Shown piece after piece: positions 53,170 to 61,984 of a stretch of DNA of 64,000 nucleotides; positions within the stretch are counted from its first letter, which is position 1, and every line of letters begins with the position of its first letter. The position numbers and the translations under genes were made by a program. The DNA is from Comamonas odontotermitis. GTDB taxonomy: Bacteria > Pseudomonadota > Gammaproteobacteria > Burkholderiales > Burkholderiaceae_C. The stretch is from the NCBI RefSeq assembly GCF_014207855.1, contig NZ_JACHKZ010000014.1:1-64000 (forward strand), given 5' to 3'. The notes below the pieces were generated by a model. That model worked only from the letters and a program-made list of their open reading frames with translations, did not search any database and was not told where the DNA came from.

Positions 53170-53241
53170 CCAGGGAACCTCTGCAGAAACCGCGGCCAGA
53201 CCACGGCAGAGAAATTTGCAGAGGAGCCCCAGGTTCCCTAG
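53170..53241. mobile_element. MITE-like element, degenerate inverted copy of the one at 2262
   Basis: The left end GGAACCTCTGCAGAAAC (53174-53190) and right end GGTTCC (53232-53237) are flanked by CCAG and CTAG. The right end is split by an AGGAGCCCC insertion. The core CAGACCACGGCAG is the reverse complement of CTGCCGTGGTCTG in the 2262 copy. It sits in the 300-base gap upstream of the tannase-family gene, which otherwise holds only the repeat at 53356. Confidence 0.75.
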
Positions 53242-53355
53242 ATATTGGGCAGGGTTGCCCACGCGCCATTGTGGAGCGGCGGGGGGCAGAATTCCACAGG
53301 GTTTGCCGCCCAGTCGTTTGCAGCCAACGCATGTGCCACCCACACGGGGGGCGTA

Positions 53356-53415
53356 AAAATGATTAACAAAAAGCTGCTGGCGCTTTATCCATCAGCGCGA
53401 GCAGCTCATTTTTTG
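53356..53415. repeat. Comamonadaceae-type hairpin repeat at the end of amn
   Basis: AAAAAGCTGCTGGCGCTTTA and CAGCGCGAGCAGCTCATTTT form a long stem around ATCCAT. On the minus strand it ends in GCAGCTTTTTGTT, 27 bases past the amn stop, so this copy looks used as the amn terminator. Confidence 0.8.
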
Positions 53416-53441
53416 TGAGTGATTTTGCGGTGCAGGCAGTG

Positions 53442-54926
53442 TTACTGGAAAGCCACTTCTGCAAAGCTGCGCAGCTTGCGGCTGTGAAGGCGGTCCACCC
53501 CGCCAGCGCGCAGGATGCCCACTGCGCGCAGGCCGATGCGCAGGTGCTGGTCCACCCGCTCGCGGTAGAAGTGGTTGGCCATGCCGGGCAGCTTGATCTC
53601 GCCATGCAAGGGCTTGTCGCTCACGCACAGCAAGGTGCCGTAAGGCACGCGAAAGCGAAAGCCGTTGGCCGCGATGGTGGCGCTTTCCATGTCGAGTGCA
53701 ACGGCACGGCTCTGGCTGAAGCGGCGCTGCGGCGTATTGTTGGGCAGCAGCTCCCAGTTGCGGTTGTCGGTGCTGGCCACGGTGCCGGTGCGCATGAAGC
53801 GCTTGAGGTCGGCCTCGGGCACCTGCGTCACATCGGCCACGGCCTGCTGCAGCGCCTGCTGAATTTCGGCCAACGCAGGAATCGGCACCCACAGCGGCAG
53901 CTCCTCATCGAGCACATGGTCTTCGCGCACATAGGCGTGGGCCAGCACATAGTCGCCCAGCTGCTGGCTGTTGCGCAGGCCCGCGCAGTGGCCCAGCATC
54001 ATCCAGGCGTGCGGGCGCAGCACGGCGATATGGTCGGTAATCGTTTTGGCATTGGCCGGGCCTACGCCGATATTGACCATGGTGGTGCCCGATTGGTCGG
54101 CGCGCACCAGGTGATAGGCCGGCATCTGCGGCAGGCGCGGCGGTGGGGTGCCCAGCGCATCTGCACTTTGGGCGGGCAAGCCCACACGGCGCGTCACCAC
54201 GTTGCCTGGTTCGATGAAGGCAATGAACTCGCTGTCCGGGTTCTCCATCTCGGCGCGGCCCAGGCGGATGAACTCGTCAATGTAGAACTGGTAGTTGGTG
54301 AACAACACGAAGTTCTGGAACCACTCGGGCAAGGTGCCGGTGTAGTGGCGCAGGCGCTGCAGCGAGTAATCCACCCGCGGCGCGGTAAAGAGCGACAGCG
54401 GCTGCGGATCACCCGCCAGCGGCTCCCAGGTGCCATTGGCAATGCCGTCGTCCATGGCGTGCAGGTCGGGCAGGTCGAACACGTCGCGCATCAGCAGCCG
54501 CCGCTCGGCGCTCAGCTGGCCTTCGATATGGTCATTGTCGGCAAAGGAAAAGTGAATGGGAATGGGCTGGTTGCTGGTGCCCACTTCCAGCTCCACGCCA
54601 TGGTTGGCGATCAGCAGGCGAAACTGCTCGGCGTAGTAGTTGTCAAACAGGTCGGGCCGCGTCAGCGTGGTCTCGTAGTGGCCCGGGCCTTCGACAAAGC
54701 CATAGGCGAGCTTGCTGTCGGCGCGTGCCACCGTGCGTGTGTGCAGGCGCACAAAGGGGTAGCAGGCGCGGTAGGGTGCGGCGGGCGTCTCGCCTGCCAC
54801 AAAGCGCTGCATGGCCGCGCGCAGGAAATTGATCTGTTCGGCGTAAATCGCCTGCACCTGCGCCAGCGCGGCTTCCGCCGTGCGGTGGCTGGTCGGTGCG
54901 ATAAAAGCAGGTTTGGTATGGGTCAT
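53442..54926 (-). CDS. amn: AMP nucleosidase
   Basis: A 494-residue enzyme hydrolysing AMP to adenine and ribose 5-phosphate. An N-terminal regulatory domain (about 1-190, with LAYGFVEGPGHYETTLTRPD and the inhibitor-site-like TSNQPIPIHFSF) precedes a nucleoside-phosphorylase-like catalytic domain with TTMVNIGVGPANAKTITDHIAVL, MMLGHCAGLRNSQ and the ribose-binding ALDMESATIAANGFRFRVPYG. Length fits E. coli Amn (484). The ATG giving MTHTKPAFIA is used. It is divergent from dbpA. Confidence 0.95.
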   Translation of the reverse strand: MTHTKPAFIAPTSHRTAEAALAQVQAIYAEQINFLRAAMQRFVAGETPAAPYRACYPFVRLHTRTVARADSKLAYGFVEGPGHYETTLTRPDLFDNYYAEQFRLLIANHGVELEVGTSNQPIPIHFSFADNDHIEGQLSAERRLLMRDVFDLPDLHAMDDGIANGTWEPLAGDPQPLSLFTAPRVDYSLQRLRHYTGTLPEWFQNFVLFTNYQFYIDEFIRLGRAEMENPDSEFIAFIEPGNVVTRRVGLPAQSADALGTPPPRLPQMPAYHLVRADQSGTTMVNIGVGPANAKTITDHIAVLRPHAWMMLGHCAGLRNSQQLGDYVLAHAYVREDHVLDEELPLWVPIPALAEIQQALQQAVADVTQVPEADLKRFMRTGTVASTDNRNWELLPNNTPQRRFSQSRAVALDMESATIAANGFRFRVPYGTLLCVSDKPLHGEIKLPGMANHFYRERVDQHLRIGLRAVGILRAGGVDRLHSRKLRSFAEVAFQ

Positions 54927-55059
54927 GCACCATTGTGCAACGGCCGGGGGTGCCCCGCATGACAAAACGGTGGCATGGGGCCAGGGGTGCTTGCTGACAG
55001 ATGCAGGGATAAGCGCCAGCGGGCAGGCCCGAAAACCGCCCACACGGGATAATTGCGGC

Positions 55060-56472
55060 ATGAACGCACCATCCAACACGCCCGCCCATGCAGCGGACGC
55101 CACCTCCTTCAGCCAATTACCGCTGGGCGCCACCATGCAGGCCAACCTGCAGCAGCTGGGCTACACGCAGATGACTGCCATCCAGGCCGCCAGCGTGCCG
55201 CTGGCGCTGCAGGGCAAGGATGTGATCGCCCAGGCCAGCACTGGCAGCGGCAAGACGGCCGCCTTTGGTCTGGCGCTGCTAGCGCGCCTGAACCCGCGCT
55301 GGTTTGCCGTGCAGACCCTGGTGCTGTGCCCCACGCGCGAGCTGGCCGACCAGGTGGCCACCGAAATCCGGCGCCTGGCGCGGGCTGAAGAAAACATCAA
55401 GGTCGTCACCGTCTATGGCGGTGTGCCTTCCCGCAACCAGATTGCCAGCCTGGAAAACGGCGCCCACATCATCGTCGGCACGCCCGGCCGGGTGATGGAC
55501 CTGCTGGAGCGCGGCGTGATCGACCTCGCCGGGCTGAACACCCTGGTGCTGGACGAAGCCGACCGCATGCTGGACATGGGCTTTTATGCCGACATCGTGA
55601 CCGTAGCCAGCCAATGCCCGGCAGAGCGTCAGACCTTGCTGTTCTCTGCCACCTACCCCGAAGGCATCGCCCAGCTGGCTCAGCGCTTCATGCGCGACCC
55701 GCAGACAGTCAAGGTCGCATCGCAGCACAGTGCGCACAAGATCGCGCAGCGCTGGTACGAGGTAAGCGAAGGCGAGCGCCTGCACGCGGTATCGCAGCTG
55801 CTGGCGCATTTTCGGCCCGAATCGTCCATCGCCTTCTGCAACACCAAGCAGCAGTGCCGCGACCTCGTGGACGTGCTGCAGGCCCAGGGCGTGAGCGCGC
55901 TGGCCCTGTTTGGCGAGCTGGAGCAGCGCGAACGCGACGAAGTGCTGGTGCAGTTTGCCAACCGCAGCTGCAGCGTGCTGGTGGCCACCGATGTGGCCGC
56001 GCGCGGCCTCGACATCGCCAACCTTGAAGCGGTGATCAACGTTGACACCACGCCAGACCCCGAAGTGCATATCCACCGCATCGGCCGCACGGGCCGGGGC
56101 GACGCCGAAGGGCTGGCGCTATCGCTCGCCAGCATGGACGAGATGGGCTCGGTCGGCAAGATCGAGCTGCTGCAGGGCCGGGAATCGGAGTGGCACCCGC
56201 TGTCGGAGCTGAAACCGGCATCGGGCGAACCCATGGTGCCTGCGATGCGCACCATCCAGATCATCGGCGGGCGCAAGGAGAAAATCCGCGCGGGTGACGT
56301 GCTGGGCGCGATGACGCGCGACTTTGGCTACACCAAGGAGCAGATCGGCAAGATCAGCGTCAACGATTTCTCCACCTATGTGGCCGTGGCACGCGGCATT
56401 GCCCAGCAGGCCGTGAACAAACTCAACAGCGGCCGCGTCAAAGGCAAGAGCGTGAAGGCGCGTTTGTTGTAA
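55060..56472 (+). CDS. dbpA: ATP-dependent RNA helicase DbpA
   Basis: A 470-residue DEAD-box helicase. The Q-motif region FSQLPLGATMQANLQQLGYT and TAIQAASVP is followed by motif I ASTGSGKTAA, PTRELADQ, TPGRV, motif II DEAD in VLDEADRMLDMGF, SAT in FSATYP and motif VI HRIGRTGRG. The C-terminal ~75 residues (RTIQIIGGRKEKIRAGDVLG) match the DbpA RNA-recognition domain that binds hairpin 92 of 23S rRNA, giving a role in 50S ribosome assembly. Its stop codon lies within the hairpin repeat that follows. Confidence 0.95.
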   Translation: MNAPSNTPAHAADATSFSQLPLGATMQANLQQLGYTQMTAIQAASVPLALQGKDVIAQASTGSGKTAAFGLALLARLNPRWFAVQTLVLCPTRELADQVATEIRRLARAEENIKVVTVYGGVPSRNQIASLENGAHIIVGTPGRVMDLLERGVIDLAGLNTLVLDEADRMLDMGFYADIVTVASQCPAERQTLLFSATYPEGIAQLAQRFMRDPQTVKVASQHSAHKIAQRWYEVSEGERLHAVSQLLAHFRPESSIAFCNTKQQCRDLVDVLQAQGVSALALFGELEQRERDEVLVQFANRSCSVLVATDVAARGLDIANLEAVINVDTTPDPEVHIHRIGRTGRGDAEGLALSLASMDEMGSVGKIELLQGRESEWHPLSELKPASGEPMVPAMRTIQIIGGRKEKIRAGDVLGAMTRDFGYTKEQIGKISVNDFSTYVAVARGIAQQAVNKLNSGRVKGKSVKARLL

Positions 56473-56520
56473 ATTAGCTGCTGGCGCTTACCCCGCAAGC
56501 GCGAATAGCTATCATTTTTA
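56471..56520. repeat. Comamonadaceae-type hairpin repeat filling the dbpA-CDF gap
   Basis: AAATTAGCTGCTGGCGCTTA and AAGCGCGAATAGCTATCATT form a hairpin around CCCCGC. It begins in the dbpA stop codon and ends at the base before the ATG of the next gene. It therefore replaces a normal ribosome binding site and 5' leader there. Confidence 0.8.
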
Positions 56521-57450
56521 ATGACCGACGCCCCTCCATCCCGCTGGACCACGCCCGAGAACCTGTTGCGCATCTCGGTCGTCGTGGCCATTGCCACCAT
56601 CGCATTCAAAACCGTGGCCTGGGCTGTCAGCGGCTCTGTCGGCCTGCTGTCCGATGCGCTGGAGTCGCTCGTCAACCTGGTGGGCGCGCTGTTTGCGCTG
56701 GGCATGGTCACCATTGCCAAGCGCCCGGCAGATGACGACCACCCCTACGGCCACACCAAGGCCGAATACTTCTCGGCCGGCTTTGAAGGCCTGCTGATCT
56801 TCGGTGCGGCCATGGCAATCCTGTGGGCATCGGTCGAGCGGCTGCTGCACCCGCAGCCGCTCGATCAACTGGGCTGGGGCCTGGTGCTCTCGCTCATCAG
56901 CACCGCGCTCAACGGCGGCCTGGCCATGGTCATGCTGCGTGCGGCCCGGCAGCACCGCTCTGCCGCGCTGGAGGGCGATGGCCGCCACCTGCTGACTGAC
57001 GTATGGACATCTGTTGGCGTGGTGCTGGGCCTGCTGCTGGCCATGTGGACCGGCTGGCACTGGCTGGACGCCGTGCTGGGCATTGCCGTGGCGCTGCACA
57101 TCCTCAAGGAAGGCGGCAAGCTGGTGTGGACCTCTTCGCAAGGCCTGATGGACGAAGCCATCGACGCCGAAACCCTGACCACCATAGATGCCTGCGTGCG
57201 CCGGTTTGAAGCCGAAAGAGGCGGCGCCGTGCACTGCGACAGGCTCAACACACGCCGCGCCGGTGCGCTCAACTTCATCGATCTGCACCTGCACATGCCC
57301 GGCGACTGGAGCCTGGCCCACGCCACCCGCCTGCGCATGGAGCTCGAAGCAGCCCTGCTGCGCGACGTACCCAATGCCCGCATCACTGTTGAAGTACTGC
57401 CCATTGGCGTGCAGACGCAGAGCGAGGTTGCAGAGCAAAACATGCCTTAG
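56521..57450 (+). CDS. Cation diffusion facilitator (CDF) metal transporter
   Basis: A 309-residue inner-membrane protein with six transmembrane helices (about 17-210) and a C-terminal cytosolic ferredoxin-like domain. The metal site residues are in helix 2 (SVGLLSDALESLVNL, Asp) and helix 5 (HLLTDVWTSVGVV, His/Asp). HPYGHTKAEYFSAG is the CDF signature loop. It exports divalent cations such as Zn2+, Fe2+ or Mn2+ by proton antiport. There is no visible ribosome binding site, because a hairpin repeat abuts the ATG. Confidence 0.9.
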   Translation: MTDAPPSRWTTPENLLRISVVVAIATIAFKTVAWAVSGSVGLLSDALESLVNLVGALFALGMVTIAKRPADDDHPYGHTKAEYFSAGFEGLLIFGAAMAILWASVERLLHPQPLDQLGWGLVLSLISTALNGGLAMVMLRAARQHRSAALEGDGRHLLTDVWTSVGVVLGLLLAMWTGWHWLDAVLGIAVALHILKEGGKLVWTSSQGLMDEAIDAETLTTIDACVRRFEAERGGAVHCDRLNTRRAGALNFIDLHLHMPGDWSLAHATRLRMELEAALLRDVPNARITVEVLPIGVQTQSEVAEQNMP

Positions 57451-57560
57451 CGCTTACTGTGTAAGTGCTATAGGCTATCAATAGCAGAGCATTCGATTGA
57501 AGCAAAAAGCTGCGCATACCTGTAGTGCGCAGATCGCACGCTCTTGCCAGAGGAGTTGGA

Positions 57561-58016
57561 ATGATCAGCGTATTGCAGCGCGTGCGCGAGGCGCGCGTCG
57601 AAGTCGATGGCGAGGTGATTGGCCAGATTGGCCATGGCCTGCTGGCCCTGGTATGCGCCGAAAAAGGCGATACCGAAGCCGAGGCCGAAAAACTGCTGGC
57701 CAAGATGCTCAAACTGCGCATCTTTCAGGACGAGGCCGGCAAGATGAACAAAAGCGTGCAGGATGTGGCGGGGGGCCTGCTCATCGTGAGCCAGTTCACC
57801 CTGGCCGCCGACACCAGCGGAGGCAACCGCCCGAGCTTCACCAACGCAGCGCCGCCCGCCGAAGGAGAGCGCCTGTACAACTACGTGGTAGCCCAGGCCC
57901 GCGCAGCGCACCCGGTAGTTGCCACAGGCCGCTTTGCGGCGGATATGAAGGTGTATTTGATGAACGACGGTCCGGTGACGATTCCGCTGCGGGTGGCGCC
58001 GGTGGCTGGGGGGTGA
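57561..58016 (+). CDS. dtd: D-aminoacyl-tRNA deacylase
   Basis: A 151-residue cytosolic enzyme that removes D-amino acids (and glycine mischarged on tRNA-Ala) from tRNA. Both family motifs are present: [17 protein letters not shown] (about 80-96) and the C-terminal GP-containing [14 protein letters not shown] lies seven bases before the ATG. The preceding gap 57451-57560 contains a degenerate hairpin repeat (AGCGCTTACTGTGTAAGTGC) and nothing else visible. Confidence 0.96.
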   Translation: MISVLQRVREARVEVDGEVIGQIGHGLLALVCAEKGDTEAEAEKLLAKMLKLRIFQDEAGKMNKSVQDVAGGLLIVSQFTLAADTSGGNRPSFTNAAPPAEGERLYNYVVAQARAAHPVVATGRFAADMKVYLMNDGPVTIPLRVAPVAGG

Positions 58017-58109
58017 GGGAAGGGTGGTTGTTGGCCAGAAACCGGCCGCCACCCAAATCATCGAGGCTGCTGTTTTAAGCAAGTAATACCCATCAACTTT
58101 TATACAAAA

Positions 58110-59390
58110 TTGAGACATTTTCTGGCTCGCGGGATGCTCGGATCATCCCTGTTTCTTATGGGAAATTTTGCACAAGCGCAGAACGATGGGCCTATCTGGC
58201 CGCCCGTGATGTCTCAACTTCGTGCGGGGCCTTCTGAAAGCAGCGTTGCCGCACAACTGCTGCCGGATGTGGCTGTCGAACCAGCCGGTGTTGGAGCGTT
58301 GGCCCGCTGGAGTGGAATTTGGCAGGGCTGGGCTTGCTTTTCGGCACAGTGCGATGTGAAGGTTGCGATTGAGAAGCTGTCGGCGGACACGGCCACTGTA
58401 GTCTATGCTGCAGCAAGTACTACACAGCGCACCACCGAGCGCGGTGAGGCCAAGTTTGTCAACAACGAAATGCAGATGAAACTGCAGGCAGGAGCAACTT
58501 TATTGCTTCGTTTGCGTGAAGATGGCGATATGGAAATGTCGCTGTGGAGGAACGCACAGCAACTTATCAGCCTGGGCGTGTTAACCAAAAAGCCGTTTCC
58601 CTATGCGCGAACCGTTGAACACATACCGACGCCTTGGCAGCAAGATGGACGCGCGCAGACTCTTGAAATGGTGGTTTATCGACCGCCAGGCGCAGGCCCG
58701 TTCCCGACGCTTGTATTCAACCATGGCTCCACGGGCGAAGGAGACAGGCCCGAACTATTTGCCCAAACCTGGGCAAGTCCGGAGGTGGGACACTATTTCG
58801 TCGACAGAGGCTGGCAAGTAGTCTTTCCGCAGCGGCGTGGAAGGGGGAGGTCCGATGGTGTGTACGACGAGGGCTTCGAGCCAGACCGCTCGCGCTATGC
58901 ATGCAAAGCTGAACTCTCGCTACCCGGGCTGGAGCGCGCCATGACGGATCTTGATGCAGTGATGGCGCACCTGCTCACACGGATGGATGTAGATGCCAAG
59001 CGCTTGTTGATCGGAGGCGTATCGCGTGGAGGCATTCTTTCGGTTGCGTATGCAGGCACACGGGTACAGCCCCAATTTCTTGGTGTGCTGAACTTCGTGG
59101 GAGGCTGGGTAGGGGATCGTTGCAAGGACGCTGACAAGGTGAACGCCGTCTCCTTTGTTCGCGGTGCGATGTTTCCACGGCCTACCCTGTGGCTGTATGG
59201 GGCGCATGATCCCTTCTACTCTTTGAGTCACAGCCGCAAGAATTTCGATGCATTTACCGCTGCGGGTGGCAAAGGCGAATTTATGGAATTCGCGCCACTG
59301 TATAGCGGCAATGGGCACTTTATTCACTCCCAGCCTGTACTCTGGGAATCAGCTGTCACAGATTACCTGTACAAGATGGAGCGGTACTGA
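58110..59390 (+). CDS. Exported alpha/beta-hydrolase, dienelactone-hydrolase-like
   Basis: A 426-residue protein with a signal peptide (MRHFLARGMLGSSLFLMG, cleavage near NFAQAQ), an N-terminal beta-rich domain (about 30-150, WSGIWQGWACFSAQCDVKVA) and an alpha/beta-hydrolase domain (about 170-426). The latter has FNHGSTGEGDRPE, the Asp/Arg segment FPQRRGRGRSDG, the nucleophile Ser in LIGGVSRGGILSVA, the acid in YGAHDPFYS and the His in SGNGHFIHS. The start is a TTG, chosen because it gives a basic signal-peptide n-region; ATG 24 bases later is the alternative. Substrate unknown. Codon use is less GC-biased than in the neighbours. Confidence 0.78.
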   Translation: MRHFLARGMLGSSLFLMGNFAQAQNDGPIWPPVMSQLRAGPSESSVAAQLLPDVAVEPAGVGALARWSGIWQGWACFSAQCDVKVAIEKLSADTATVVYAAASTTQRTTERGEAKFVNNEMQMKLQAGATLLLRLREDGDMEMSLWRNAQQLISLGVLTKKPFPYARTVEHIPTPWQQDGRAQTLEMVVYRPPGAGPFPTLVFNHGSTGEGDRPELFAQTWASPEVGHYFVDRGWQVVFPQRRGRGRSDGVYDEGFEPDRSRYACKAELSLPGLERAMTDLDAVMAHLLTRMDVDAKRLLIGGVSRGGILSVAYAGTRVQPQFLGVLNFVGGWVGDRCKDADKVNAVSFVRGAMFPRPTLWLYGAHDPFYSLSHSRKNFDAFTAAGGKGEFMEFAPLYSGNGHFIHSQPVLWESAVTDYLYKMERY

Positions 59391-59523
59391 ACGCATATTT
59401 CTCAGCAGACCTTCATAAATTTCAGTGGCAGATTGGAGTCGACAAGAAGCCTCTACCGAAGGCAAAAATGGAAGTTCACACTGACTTCATATTTCGAAGG
59501 GCAGTCGCTTCGATAATTGAGGA

Positions 59524-60009
59524 ATGCCGCTCGAAAATGAATCATCATCAACACCTTGCTGTAAGGTGATAGTCATTTTTTCCTTATTATTTTCTTATGT
59601 TATAGGTGTTTATTTTCACGCGGCAACAGCATCTCTATTTAATGAGTATCAGCCTGGAATTGGGACTTTGAAGGTCTGCGTTCAACCCGGCCTTATGCTC
59701 TTTTTGCCGCTCTTGTTCGCTTATTTCAAAAAATCAAAGAGTGCTGCAGAAATCGCCGTCTGGAGCAGTATGTTTGGTTTGATTTCATGCTTGGTGCTGC
59801 TTTTGCTTTGCTCATTGCATGTACAGAGCGGCGGCGTGCATTGGATTGCCCTAGAGAATCGTTCCCTGGCAGGAACTGTATATCGGGCGCTTTTTCAGCC
59901 ATCCTTCTCCAATCGCTCCTTTGGATCAACGACGGGTAGCGCAATCTTTGCTTCGCTTGTATGCATTCTGAGCATTCGGACCTTTCAAAGGCTAGAAAAG
60001 CGAACCTGA
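59524..60009 (+). CDS. Hypothetical multi-pass membrane protein
   Basis: A 161-residue protein with four likely membrane segments (about 13-35, 50-68, 79-100 and 135-150). It has no family I recognise and no clear ribosome binding site. The region is visibly lower in GC than the rest of the window. It could be a recently acquired gene or a marginal open frame. The flanking stretches 59391-59523 and 60010-60142 contain nothing else that I can support. Confidence 0.45.
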   Translation: MPLENESSSTPCCKVIVIFSLLFSYVIGVYFHAATASLFNEYQPGIGTLKVCVQPGLMLFLPLLFAYFKKSKSAAEIAVWSSMFGLISCLVLLLLCSLHVQSGGVHWIALENRSLAGTVYRALFQPSFSNRSFGSTTGSAIFASLVCILSIRTFQRLEKRT

Positions 60010-60142
60010 AATTCAACAAATTAGGCATCTACGACAACATGCGTGAGGTCATTCTGTGACGGTAGCAATCGGCCAATTGCTATCCCTCAACAAAAGTACG
60101 GCCGTGCACCAGCGTCCTCAATAGGCCGAACTAGATCTGCAC

Positions 60143-61852
60143 TCAATCCAACTGCCCCAACCCCACCGCATTGCCATGGCGGTCGCGCAAGCGGACCATG
60201 GTGCCGCCACGGTTCATCAGTGGCTTGCTCAAAAACTGGTGCCACACCCATGCGCCGTTTTCCCCCGGCTGCCCGCAGCTCGCATCGACGCCTTTGCGGT
60301 TGGTGATGGGTGTGCAGACCACCAGGCCGTCTGCCGACGTCACGGTGTCGCCATCTGCGCGGGTGAGGGTGATAGTTTTCTGAACCAGCGGCAGAAACCA
60401 TTGCCCCAGCATCTCTTCTGCGAAATTGGCCGGTCTTTCAAGCTGCAGCCGGCGAATGCGCACGGGGGCTTCCTGTGGCAGTTGCAACTGGCCTACCGTC
60501 CACCACATCCATTCTTCCAGGGGTTTGTCGTCGGATCGCTGGTAGGCGAACTCCAGTTGCGCGTCGCCTGCGCGATTGCGAAGCTGCGCCGACTGTCTGG
60601 CTCCGCCCAGGCTGCGGCCTCCCGCATATTCTTCCATGGGAATGGTGGCGGCTGTTGCCGGTGAGCTCGCACCTTTGCTCAGGTACGCAGCGCTTCCCAT
60701 GTGAAATGTGGGCCGTGCATCGGCGCGGTAGTTGTAGACCTGCAGGATGGCCGTACTGCCCTGGATATCCACAGCCAGACCTCGCCCCGGCTTGCCGGTC
60801 AGCTCGTCCTCCACGACCCAGGTGCCGTTGATGGGCATCAAGGTGTGGAGGTATTTATTGGGCACACAGACGGGACAGGTAGCGCCTCCCCACGAGAAAT
60901 GACTTTGCAGGTAGTTTTGTTGAACATGCGTATTCCACAGCGTGGTATCGCTACCGTTCTGAGGGCCGAATGCATCTGCCCCTGCGTTGTAGCCGGTAGT
61001 TGGCATCGATATGCCAGCTTGCTTGTCCCCCATGTGCACCGTGCCGGTGACTTCATAGCCCACCAGCTCGAATTGCATGCGGTCCACCCAGGGGCCAGCT
61101 ACGGGCTCTGGAGACATATTGGTATTGATATAAGGAGGCTTGCCAATGGCGGTGCATGAAAAACGGGCGCGTGTGCCGACCAATTGGCACGCCATCTCTT
61201 GAAACGTGGTGTAGACAACCCGGTCAGTCCTTCGATCGGCGGGCTGCGACAAATACAGGTGGAAACTGTTGTCCTCGTTCCGGAGCATGTCCAGCCGCCA
61301 GTCGTAGGCAACATCTCCTTGTGGATTCTGTACCAGCAACTGCACGACGCGGATGCCGTTTTGCATGCGTGGGTTGGTGGCTGCGGGCTCATCACTTTGC
61401 ACCAGGAGTCGCTCGATCGCCATGGCTGGCTCGTTGGGGAACTGGATCGTGCCCGTGAGGCCGTTTTTGAAGCTTACCGTCACATGGCCCAGCGATTTGT
61501 CTTCCACGGCATCGCGCGCCTCGCTGCCAAAGCTGCGCCCGCCCTGGTAGCGCATGAGCGGCGCTGTTACGCCATTGCCTTGCATCTGGCCGGTGGCGGT
61601 GTAGAAGGTGGCGTCGCCATTGTTCTCGTACCCAAACACCTGCATGAAGAAGGTGTTGCCTTGCACGTCAATCGCTAGGCCCCGGCCGGGTTTGCCATTC
61701 AGCTCTTCGCTGATGACCCAGGTGCCCGTCTGGGGCGTGAAGTCGCGTGCGGCCCAGCTGGCGGTACTGGCTGCCAGAGTGAATGCCATTGCGGCGGCAG
61801 CGATGGTTTTTTGCAGAATCGGATTGCGGGTGTCTGGCACGTTGTCTCCCAT
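60143..61852 (-). CDS. Exported protein with an internally duplicated beta-rich domain
   Basis: A 569-residue protein with a signal peptide (cleavage after ASTASWAARD, about residue 35). A domain at about 40-152 (TGTWVISEELNGKPGRGLAI, YQGGRSFGSEARDA) is repeated at about 339-470 (NGTWVVEDELTGKPGRGLAV, YAGGRSLGGARQSA). The middle section has scattered cysteines (ACQLVG, FSCTAIG, ATCPVCVPN). I do not recognise a named family. The paired domain resembles sequences seen as single copies in other Burkholderiales exported proteins, but this is recollection, not a search. The ATG giving MGDNVPDTRN is used. Confidence 0.75.
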   Translation of the reverse strand: MGDNVPDTRNPILQKTIAAAAMAFTLAASTASWAARDFTPQTGTWVISEELNGKPGRGLAIDVQGNTFFMQVFGYENNGDATFYTATGQMQGNGVTAPLMRYQGGRSFGSEARDAVEDKSLGHVTVSFKNGLTGTIQFPNEPAMAIERLLVQSDEPAATNPRMQNGIRVVQLLVQNPQGDVAYDWRLDMLRNEDNSFHLYLSQPADRRTDRVVYTTFQEMACQLVGTRARFSCTAIGKPPYINTNMSPEPVAGPWVDRMQFELVGYEVTGTVHMGDKQAGISMPTTGYNAGADAFGPQNGSDTTLWNTHVQQNYLQSHFSWGGATCPVCVPNKYLHTLMPINGTWVVEDELTGKPGRGLAVDIQGSTAILQVYNYRADARPTFHMGSAAYLSKGASSPATAATIPMEEYAGGRSLGGARQSAQLRNRAGDAQLEFAYQRSDDKPLEEWMWWTVGQLQLPQEAPVRIRRLQLERPANFAEEMLGQWFLPLVQKTITLTRADGDTVTSADGLVVCTPITNRKGVDASCGQPGENGAWVWHQFLSKPLMNRGGTMVRLRDRHGNAVGLGQLD

Positions 61853-61984
61853 GGTTTGGAAGGCAGTATAGAGGGGCGATTTTTCAGAAAGTGGAGGGGC
61901 GCCCCTAGCCATTGCCTCAAATATCATGCCCGGTATTTTGCAAAGCGTTATACAGCGCGGGCGCAACGCGCATTCAGCGCCTTC

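Noticed and set aside
53143-53343. N-terminal extension of the tannase-family protein to an upstream start
   Set aside because: It would be translated through the MITE-like element and would bury the lipoprotein signal. The GTG at 53142 has a good ribosome binding site.
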